NCBI GenBank assembly: GCA_020636375.1
Contig: JACJXZ010000005.1
Span: 496,001 to 560,000 of the forward strand
Direction: 5' to 3'
Source: Lewinellaceae bacterium
GTDB taxonomy: Bacteria > Bacteroidota > Bacteroidia > Chitinophagales > Saprospiraceae
Length of the DNA: 64,000 nucleotides
In this document: piece after piece, positions 58,638 to 64,000 of the stretch
How positions within the stretch are numbered: the stretch's first letter is position 1
Layout: every line of letters starts with the position of its first letter
Notes under the pieces: model-generated
Told to the model about the DNA's origin: nothing
Databases searched by the model: none
The model's input: only the letters and a program-made list of their open reading frames with translations
Made by a program: the position numbers and the translations under genes

Positions 58638-59672
58638 ATGAATATCAACGACACTTTTGATCCCGGCCGCTATCAGGCCGCGCCCGGCCGTTACGGCGCC
58701 ATGCAATACCGCCGCTGCGGCCACAGCGGCATCCGCCTGCCGATGATCTCGCTCGGGCTCTGGCACAATTTCGGGCACACCAACGACCTGGAAGCCGGCC
58801 GGCAAATCCTGCGCTGTGCTTTCGACTACGGCATCACCCATTTCGACCTGGCCAACAATTACGGGCCGCCCTACGGCGCGGCGGAGGAGAACTTCGGGCG
58901 CATCTTCCGGGAAGATTTCCGGCCCTACCGCGACGAACTTCTCATCTCCAGCAAAGCCGGGTGGGATATGTGGCCGGGGCCGTACGGCAACTTCGGCTCC
59001 CGCAAATACCTCATCGCCTCTCTCGACCAGAGCCTGAAACGCCTGGGCCTGGAGTACGTCGACATCTTCTACCACCACCGCCCCGACCCGGAAACGCCCC
59101 TGGAGGAAACCATGGGCGCCCTGAACCACCTCGTGCAGCAGGGCAAAGCGCTCTACGTCGGCGTCTCCCAGTACGACGCCGGGCGGACCGCCAGAGCCGC
59201 CGGAATACTCCGGGATATGGGTACCCCCCTGCTCATCCACCAGCCCCGCTACAGCCTGTTCGACCGCTGGGTGGAAAATGGCCTGCTGGACGAACTGGAG
59301 CGGCAGGGAACGGGCGCCATCGCCTTCTCTCCCCTCGAACAGGGCATCCTCACCGGCAAATACCTGCAGGGATTCCCCGAGGACAGCCGCGCCGTGCAGG
59401 ACGCCCGCTACCTGGATAAGGATAAAGTCACGGAGGAAAAACTCGCCATTGTGCGGCGCCTGGCCGCCATGGCCGAAAAGCGCGGCCAGAGCCTCGCCCA
59501 GATGGCCATCGCCTGGCTGCTCAAAGACGAACGCGTCACCAGCGTCCTGGTGGGCGTGAGCAAAACCAAACAACTGCTGGACAATATCGGCGCCCTGGAT
59601 AACCTGGCCTTCAGCCGGGAAGAGCTGGAAGCGATCGAAGCAATCCTGAAACCGGCACCCCGGCAACCATGA
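58638..59672 (+). CDS. mgrA: aldo-keto reductase, L-glyceraldehyde-3-phosphate reductase type
   Basis: 344 residues. The YghZ/MgrA subfamily is recognisable from AMQYRRCGHSGIRLPMISLG, LWHNFGHTNDLEAGRQILRC, FDLANNYGPPYGAAEENFGR, SSKAGWDMWPGPYGNFGSRK, VDIFYHHRPDPETPLEETMG and the C-terminal nucleotide site VLVGVSKTKQLLDN. The catalytic Asp-Tyr-Lys-His set (FDLANNY, SSKAG, FYHHR) is complete. It detoxifies aldehydes such as methylglyoxal and L-GAP. It overlaps the Sua5 gene by 4 bp. Confidence 0.9.
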   Translation: MNINDTFDPGRYQAAPGRYGAMQYRRCGHSGIRLPMISLGLWHNFGHTNDLEAGRQILRCAFDYGITHFDLANNYGPPYGAAEENFGRIFREDFRPYRDELLISSKAGWDMWPGPYGNFGSRKYLIASLDQSLKRLGLEYVDIFYHHRPDPETPLEETMGALNHLVQQGKALYVGVSQYDAGRTARAAGILRDMGTPLLIHQPRYSLFDRWVENGLLDELERQGTGAIAFSPLEQGILTGKYLQGFPEDSRAVQDARYLDKDKVTEEKLAIVRRLAAMAEKRGQSLAQMAIAWLLKDERVTSVLVGVSKTKQLLDNIGALDNLAFSREELEAIEAILKPAPRQP

Positions 59673-60619
59673 TCGGCAAAGACCTGAACTACGCCATACA
59701 GCTCCTGAATGCGGAGGCAGTGGTGGCCATTCCCACCGAAACCGTTTACGGCCTGGCAGGCAATGCCCTGAGCCCCAGGGCAGTGTCCACCATCTTCGAA
59801 GTGAAGAACCGCCCCTCCTTCGACCCTCTCATTGTGCACACCAGCCACCTGGAACGCATATCCGCCCTGGCCACCGAGATGCCGGAAGCCGCCCGCCAGC
59901 TCGCCCGCCGTTTCATGCCCGGCCCGCTCACCCTCCTGCTGCCCAGGTCCGGCCTGATCCCCGATATCGTCACCGCCGGCTCTCCCCGGGTTGCCGTGCG
60001 CATCCCCGCCCACCCCCTGACGCAGGAACTGCTCGCCGCCCTGGACTTCCCGCTGGCGGCCCCCAGCGCCAATCCTTTCGGCTACATCAGCCCGACCACC
60101 GCCCGGCACGTCGAGGACCAGTTGGGCGACAAAATCCCGTACATCCTGGACGGCGGCCCCTGCCGGGTAGGCCTGGAAAGCACCATCGTCGGCTTTGAAG
60201 ACGGGCAGGTGGTGGTGTACCGCAAGGGCGGCATCGCTGTTGAAGACATCGAAGCGGTGGCCGGCCCGGTGCTCGTCCGCCCTCATTCTTCCTCTAACCC
60301 GGCGGCGCCGGGCATGCTGAAGAGCCACTACGCTCCCTCCGCCCCGGTAGTGCTCGGCGACATCCGGCGCCTGCTGCTCCGCTATCCGGGCAAAAAGGCA
60401 GGCACTATTGCCTTCCGGGCCCCGATACCCGGCATCCCGGAGGAACGGCAGCTCGTCCTGTCTCCTGCCGGAGACCTTGCCGAGGCAGCCCGCAACCTCT
60501 TCGCCGGCATGCGCCGGCTCGACGCCCAGGGCCTCGACGTCATCCTGGCAGAACTGCTGCCCGAACAGGGGCTGGGCCGGGCGATCAATGACCGGCTGAG
60601 GAGGGCGGCGGCGGCGTAG
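59669..60619 (+). CDS. L-threonylcarbamoyladenylate synthase, Sua5/YrdC-YciO type
   Basis: 316 residues: a YrdC domain (about 1-200) followed by a Sua5 C-terminal domain. It makes threonylcarbamoyl-AMP for the t6A modification of ANN-decoding tRNAs. Signature segments: AVVAIPTETVYGLAGNALSP, EVKNRPSFDPLIVH, RRFMPGPLTLLLPRS, VAVRIPAHPLTQELLAALDF, PLAAPSANPFGYISPTTARH, CRVGLESTIVGFEDGQVVVY, KGGIAVEDIEAV, then NPAAPGMLKSHYAPSAPVVL, the Sua5 linker. Coupled to mgrA. Confidence 0.94.
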   Translation: MIGKDLNYAIQLLNAEAVVAIPTETVYGLAGNALSPRAVSTIFEVKNRPSFDPLIVHTSHLERISALATEMPEAARQLARRFMPGPLTLLLPRSGLIPDIVTAGSPRVAVRIPAHPLTQELLAALDFPLAAPSANPFGYISPTTARHVEDQLGDKIPYILDGGPCRVGLESTIVGFEDGQVVVYRKGGIAVEDIEAVAGPVLVRPHSSSNPAAPGMLKSHYAPSAPVVLGDIRRLLLRYPGKKAGTIAFRAPIPGIPEERQLVLSPAGDLAEAARNLFAGMRRLDAQGLDVILAELLPEQGLGRAINDRLRRAAAA

Positions 60620-60622
60620 GGG

Positions 60623-60681
60623 CACTCATTCACTCATTCACTCATTCACTCATTCACTCATTCACTCATTCACTCATTCAC
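60623..60681. repeat. 8-bp tandem array (actcattc)
   Basis: About seven perfect units between the convergent Sua5 and DksA/TraR genes. Same unit as 29784-29846. Confidence 0.9.
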
Positions 60682-60694
60682 TCCACGGAGTAAC

Positions 60695-61382
60695 TCACCG
60701 GTCAGCACACCGCACACAGCGGGTGCTCTCCGGCATGTACATCAGGCGGGCGGGCGGGATGGGTTGTTTGCAACGGCTGCAAATGCCGAAATCCGGGCTG
60801 TCGACCTTGGTGAGGGCGAAGCGGAGGCTGGACAGTTTCCGGCGGGTGGAGCGGAGCGCCGCTTCTGACACCCCCTTATTGTTGATGGCGTCCATCCGGC
60901 TGACGCGGCCGATGGCGTTTTCCGGCGAGATGGGTTGGGTAGCCTCTTCCAGCCGCTCCACCTCTTTCTCCATTTTTGCTGATTGTAACGGATTGCGTAG
61001 CTGGAAGGGGCAAAGGGTAGCGGCCGTGTCTCCTTAGTCCCGTAGGGACGATGGCTCATTGCCAGGGCCGATAGGCCCTGGATTAATGGCCATGTACGCC
61101 CTAGTCCTGCCCCAAAGGGGCCACTATGTGGTAAGGACGACAGCCAATCGCCGCAATGCCCTGGCGCCTTTTGGGCTATCGCTCTTACAGAGCTCTGGGA
61201 ACGCCTCTATGACAACCAGGGCCTCACGGCCCTGGCAATGGACTAACATCCCTACGGGATTATGGCCTTCCAATGTCGGGCCGCGGATCACCAAAGGCAG
61301 CTACGCAATCTGTTACAATCAGCATTTTTGTGATCGTCTCGGCGATCTTCTTGCTGAGTACCTGTCTTTGCTGGCTGGTCAT
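60695..61382 (-). pseudogene. DksA/TraR-type zinc-finger gene split by a 344-bp element
   Basis: The distal part (60973 to 60695) is a 92-residue frame: MEKEVERLEEATQPISPENA, IGRVSRMDAINNKGVSEAAL, then the zinc finger CSRCKQPIPPARLMYMPEST..CVRC. The true start lies at 61382, reading MTSQQRQVLSKKIAETITKM up to 61323, where the element begins; the 8-bp duplication CATTTTTG (reverse CAAAAATG) rejoins the halves in frame as ..TITK-MEKEV.. (112 residues, normal for the family). The second half could still be translated from the ATG inside the duplicated site, but its promoter is now 344 bp away. Confidence 0.82.
60971..61330. mobile_element. 344-bp palindromic element with 8-bp target duplication
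   Basis: Element 60979-61322, ends CTGATTGTAAC (plus GATTGCGTAGCT) and reverse complement, flanked by CATTTTTG on both sides (60971-60978, 61323-61330). Internal hairpins: GTCCCGTAGGGAC; CCAGGGCC..GGCCCTGG (twice); GTCCTGCCCCAAAGGGGCC..GTGGTAAGGAC, the inverse of a hairpin in the 14.5-kb element. No transposase. Confidence 0.9.
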
Positions 61383-61401
61383 GGCGAATGATGGTTATAA
61401 A

Positions 61402-61447
61402 TCAAAGCGCGGATGGCATCGTTTCCGAAGAACCATCCGCGCTTTGA
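61402..61447 (-). terminator. terminator of the Bax-inhibitor gene
   Basis: Perfect 15-bp stem (TCAAAGCGCGGATGG / CCATCCGCGCTTTGA) just after the stop at 61478, followed on the minus strand by TTTATAAC. The T-run is short. Confidence 0.65.
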
Positions 61448-61477
61448 AATGCTTATGCACGCGCAATCTGCGGCAGT

Positions 61478-62251
61478 TTAGTCGTTCGATGAGAAAATGG
61501 CGATCAGACGAAGGATTTCGACATAGAGCCAGACCAGCGTGATGAGCAGGCCCATGGCGGAGAACCACTCCATGTAGGCCGGCGCGCCGTATTGCTCGCC
61601 TTTTTCAAAATTGTCGAAATCCAGCAGCAGGTTCAAAGCGGCCACGGCCACGATCACCAGGCTGATGCCGATGCCCATCCAGCCCCCTTCGTGGAGAAAA
61701 GGCATATTTACGCCAAAAAAGGACAGTATCCAGTTCAGGAGATAAAATACGAAGATGGCGCCGGTGGCCATGATGATGCCGGCGCGGAACTTGCCGGTCA
61801 CCTTGATGATCCCCGCTTTGTAGATGAACAGCATCAGGAAAAAGACGGCCATGGTGAGGGTTACCGCCTGGAAAATGATGCCGTTGAACAAACTGGCGTA
61901 TACTGCCGAGATGGCGCCGACGAAGAGGCCCTCCAGCCCGGCGTAGACGGGTGCCAGGGTGGGCGACATCTGCGGCTTCATCGATGCGATGACGACGACG
62001 ATCAACCCACCGATCGCGCCGCCCCAGAGGAACAACTGGCTGGGCATGGAAAAGCTGATAACGGCCGTCAGCAGCATGATACCTCCCAGGATGAGGGACT
62101 TGTTGATCGCGCCCTGTACAGTCATCCGCTCGACGATGCCGCCGGCCGTCCGCGCCATATCGCCGTCCAGGACTTCATGCGCCGCCTGCTGATAGGCGGA
62201 TTCTTTCATAACGGGGTTGTGAGACTCTAAAAAGCCTTTTCTTCTGCTCAT
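61478..62251 (-). CDS. Bax inhibitor-1/YccA-family membrane protein
   Basis: 257 residues with about seven membrane spans. Bacterial BI-1 pattern: a soluble N-terminus (AAHEVLDGDMARTAGGIVER, MTVQGAINKSLILGGIML), then GGAIGGLIVVVIASMKPQMS, LAPVYAGLEGLFVGAISAVY, FQAVTLTMAVFFLMLFIYKA, and a last span WFSAMGLLITLVWLYVEILR with LLLDFDNFEKGEQYGAPAYM before it. BI-1 proteins conduct calcium or protons in stress. A clear promoter is at 62324-62355. Confidence 0.92.
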   Translation of the reverse strand: MSRRKGFLESHNPVMKESAYQQAAHEVLDGDMARTAGGIVERMTVQGAINKSLILGGIMLLTAVISFSMPSQLFLWGGAIGGLIVVVIASMKPQMSPTLAPVYAGLEGLFVGAISAVYASLFNGIIFQAVTLTMAVFFLMLFIYKAGIIKVTGKFRAGIIMATGAIFVFYLLNWILSFFGVNMPFLHEGGWMGIGISLVIVAVAALNLLLDFDNFEKGEQYGAPAYMEWFSAMGLLITLVWLYVEILRLIAIFSSND

Positions 62252-62323
62252 TTTTATGAATTAAGTGATTTTGGGAATCGGATAAACCCTTGGATGGATC
62301 ACCCTTTACCTGTTTTCGGCTCC

Positions 62324-62355
62324 TAAATATAGGATGAAGAAAGTATTACTACAAA
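62324..62355 (-). promoter_or_regulatory. promoter TTTG-N20-TATATTTA of the Bax-inhibitor gene
   Basis: Minus strand: TTTG (62355-62352), 20 bp, TATATTTA (62331-62324), one mismatch to TAnnTTTG; about 72 bp before the ATG at 62251. Confidence 0.55.
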
Positions 62356-62385
62356 ATTTAAATGGGAATAGTTTTATGCCCCCTG

Positions 62386-62424
62386 AACCATGAAACAATG
62401 AACCCATGAAACAATGAAACAATG
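62386..62424. repeat. 8-bp degenerate repeats (aaacaatg / aacccatg)
   Basis: Five degenerate units (catgaaac, aatgaacc and similar) downstream of the flavin reductase gene (ends 62438). Confidence 0.65.
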
Positions 62425-62437
62425 CCCCCCTCCCCTC

Positions 62438-63052
62438 TCACGGCCTGGCATACCCCAACCTTCCCAGGAGTTCCGACTCGTAGTAGCTGTCCAGGCCGGC
62501 GACGGACAGGATGCCTGCCTTTTCCAGGCCGAGGTGGCCGTCGGGCGCGAGCAGGCTGTCGTCGGCCAGCACTTCCACGACCTTGCCGATGATGAAGATC
62601 GACCCGTTGGCCCGGATGTGGTGTTCTTCCTCCCATTGGAGGCCCAGCTTGACCGGGCTTTCCCGGACGTAGGGCGCCGGATGAGTATCGGTGTATTGCG
62701 GGGTCAGCCCGCAGGCCTCGAATTCCGAAACCTGATCGCCGTACTTGGCAGAGGTCTGGTGGGCGCGCTCGTAGAACGATCTGGCAACCGCATTGATGGT
62801 GAAGAATTCGCGAGCCTTAATGTTGTGGTAAGTCTGCCGCGGCACCGTCAGCGGGCGCATGACGAAGCCCAGCAGGGGCGGCGTGGCGCCAATGTGAACC
62901 ACAGAGTTGAAGATCGCCACGTTGGCCACTTCGCGGTAGCTGATGGTCCCGATCAGGTTACAGGGCTTGAAGCCGGAAATGCTGTTCATCAGGTTGCGCC
63001 GGTAGAAGCGCTCCATGCCGAGAATGTCGTTCAGTGAAAAATGCTTTTCCAT
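62438..63052 (-). CDS. flavin reductase-family protein (flavin-binding split barrel)
   Basis: 204 residues. The FMN-binding split-barrel signature is visible: NSISGFKPCNLIGTISYREV, ANVAIFNSVVHIGATPPLLG, FVMRPLTVPRQTYHNIKARE, FFTINAVA, then KLGLQWEEEHHIRANGSIFI, IGKVVEV. Proteins of this kind reduce FMN with NAD(P)H or act as ferric reductases; the partner is not next door. It stands alone. Confidence 0.88.
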   Translation of the reverse strand: MEKHFSLNDILGMERFYRRNLMNSISGFKPCNLIGTISYREVANVAIFNSVVHIGATPPLLGFVMRPLTVPRQTYHNIKAREFFTINAVARSFYERAHQTSAKYGDQVSEFEACGLTPQYTDTHPAPYVRESPVKLGLQWEEEHHIRANGSIFIIGKVVEVLADDSLLAPDGHLGLEKAGILSVAGLDSYYESELLGRLGYARP

Positions 63053-63220
63053 AGATTTGGTTTTACTGTTTTAACTATTAAAAACGACAGGTGTTGGGCA
63101 AATAGCAAAGAAAGAAGAATTTTGATGGCAGCCGGCCGCCGGAGAATGGCTATATTGCTGCATTGTTGGCTTTGGTTGTGCCGACGGGATGATTTCTGTC
63201 TATATTGCCGAATCCAGACG

Positions 63221-63263
63221 AGATTGTTCAGAAATGTGTGTCCGCCCGCAAGTTTTGAACCGC
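63221..63263 (-). repeat. inverted partner of the 16456-16498 repeat
   Basis: On the minus strand it reads GCGGTTCAAAACTTG..., with two mismatches to the 16.46-kb copy over 43 bp. Confidence 0.75.
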
Positions 63264-63384
63264 AGAGTATTCGCTTGACAGCGAATACTTTGTGACCTCT
63301 CTGCGTGTCTCCTCGGCCTCAGCGGTTTAAACAAAAGACACAGCGTTTTGAACAGTCCCATCCAGACCAGCAACCCTGTTGCGC

Positions 63385-63448
63385 CAACAATATAACAATA
63401 CAGCAATACAGCAATATAGCAATACAGCAATATAGCAATATAGCAATT
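63385..63448. repeat. 8-bp tandem array (agcaatat / agcaatac) directly before vsr
   Basis: About eight units, ending 6 bp before the ATG at 63454, so it forms the whole leader of the vsr gene. Confidence 0.88.
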
Positions 63449-63453
63449 AAACC

Positions 63454-63942
63454 ATGACGCCCTACGACCAGGATCCCAGGCAGGAAGACCCCATCAAAGT
63501 CCCCGCTTTTACAGAAGAGCAGCGCCGCTACACCCCCGAGCAGCGCTCCCGGCTGATGAGCAAAATCCGCTCCCGGGATACCAAACCGGAGCTGATGCTT
63601 CGGCGGGCCCTGTGGGCCCTGGGCTATCGGTACCGGAAAAATGTCAAAAGCCTGCCCGGCAGCCCCGATATTGCTATCAAGAAATATAAAGTAGCCGTCT
63701 TCGTAGACGGCGGGTTCTGGCACGGCTACAACTGGGAAGAAAAGAAATCCAGCATCCACCGCAACCGGGAGTACTGGATTCCCAAGATCGAACGCAACAT
63801 GCAGCGCGACCGGCAGAATACGCAGGCCCTGCAGGAAAAAGGCTGGACGGTCTTCCGCTTCTGGGAGCACAAGCTGAAAAAGGAATTCCACACCTGCCTG
63901 GAGGCGGTGGTCGACGAGCTGGAGCGCAAAAAAAGAAAATGA
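63454..63942 (+). CDS. vsr: very-short-patch mismatch repair endonuclease
   Basis: 162 residues. It nicks DNA at T:G mismatches left by deamination of 5-methylcytosine. Family marks: TPEQRSRLMSKIRSRDTKPE, LMLRRALWALGYRYRKNVKS, LPGSPDIAIKKYKVAVFVDG, CFWHG-equivalent GGFWHGYNWEEKK, and YWIPKIERNMQRDRQNTQAL, WTVFRFWEHKLKKE. In place of the usual CFWH zinc-ligand cysteine there is GGFWH, so one zinc ligand may differ, as in Vsr homologues of restriction systems. A cytosine methyltransferase gene is expected nearby, beyond the window. Confidence 0.92.
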   Translation: MTPYDQDPRQEDPIKVPAFTEEQRRYTPEQRSRLMSKIRSRDTKPELMLRRALWALGYRYRKNVKSLPGSPDIAIKKYKVAVFVDGGFWHGYNWEEKKSSIHRNREYWIPKIERNMQRDRQNTQALQEKGWTVFRFWEHKLKKEFHTCLEAVVDELERKKRK

Positions 63943-63976
63943 ATAAATATCTCACCATCTATAACAATCCAAGACA

Positions 63977-64000
63977 ATGAATAATGCATGGAAAAAACTC
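63977..64000 (+). CDS. start of a next gene (partial)
   Basis: An ATG at 63977 begins MNNAWKKL and runs off the window, 34 bp after vsr. Too short to identify. A cytosine methyltransferase or restriction enzyme would be expected beside vsr, but nothing here shows it. Confidence 0.3.

Larger units (their letters stand above)
63053..63453. other. gene-free stretch before vsr
   Basis: It holds the inverted partner of the 16.46-kb repeat (63221-63263), a GTATTCGCTTGACAGCGAATAC hairpin (about 63268-63289), a Ctctgcgtg-rich segment, and the 8-bp array (63385-63448). No gene seen. Confidence 0.6.

Noticed and set aside
1..64000. tRNA or rRNA genes
   Set aside because: I looked for T-arm-like GGTTCGAATC motifs with matching stems and for conserved rRNA segments; none was convincing, though a covariance search would be decisive.

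Overview
The window comes from a Bacteroidota genome, most likely a member of the Saprospiria (Lewinella or Haliscomenobacter relatives). Evidence: several secreted proteins end in type IX secretion sorting domains, there is a very long C25/gingipain-family protein resembling PorU, a CarboxypepD_reg TonB-dependent receptor, choice-of-anchor L and CHU-type C-terminal domains, and promoters of the Bacteroidota form TTTG-N19/20-TAnnTTTG (best before the Lrp gene and before the gene ending at 33182). Base composition is high (about 60-80% GC in many genes) with low-GC patches. I saw no rRNA, tRNA or CRISPR array.

Layout. 1-9.3 kb: a surface-polysaccharide cluster (glycosyltransferases, a flippase, SAM methyltransferases) in low-GC DNA. 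9.3-14.3 kb: the PorU-like gene, whose 3' part is low-GC like the cluster while its 5' part is very GC-rich. 14.4-16 kb: debris, with a Fic gene that has lost its core and an SRPBCC gene split by a small palindromic element. 16.6-22.1 kb: a double alpha/beta hydrolase, free methionine-R-sulfoxide reductase and alpha-glucan phosphorylase. 22.6-29.1 kb: an ECF sigma factor and a duplicated anti-sigma-like membrane protein, convergent with a TPR-CHAT protease-like protein and a membrane-anchored secreted protein. 29.1-30.9 kb: gene-free, repeat-rich. 30.9-35.2 kb: conserved unknowns and ribosomal protein S16. 35.6-50.6 kb: secreted/sorted proteins, an Lrp regulator, a YjjX-type NTPase, a TonB receptor, a YhhN protein and a DUF3160 protein. 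50.8-54.4 kb: low-GC DNA with a RloA-type ATPase, a wrecked RloB gene and a radical SAM protein. 54.6-64 kb: an HGSNAT-like acyltransferase, a cluster of small lipoproteins (two frameshifted), an aldo-keto reductase, Sua5/YrdC, a split DksA/TraR-type gene, a Bax-inhibitor-1 protein, a flavin reductase and Vsr.

The most unusual property is the number of small non-coding palindromic elements. At least three families can be defined. One is 159-160 bp with a conserved core and TA duplications (three copies: 15.5, 52.5 and 55.9 kb). One has 8-bp target duplications and shared hairpin modules (14.5 and 61 kb). One has GGCTACCCGTCTAAGG ends (46.4 and 54.4 kb, plus a solo end at 40.0 kb). For several insertions the pre-insertion reading frame can be rebuilt by eye, showing genes broken by them: SRPBCC, RloB and DksA/TraR. 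A second theme is short tandem arrays, mostly with 8-bp period, in intergenic DNA and often just upstream of start codons; one may switch the reading frame of the double hydrolase. The sigma/anti-sigma/TPR-CHAT/membrane-protein group is the best candidate for an undescribed functional system.
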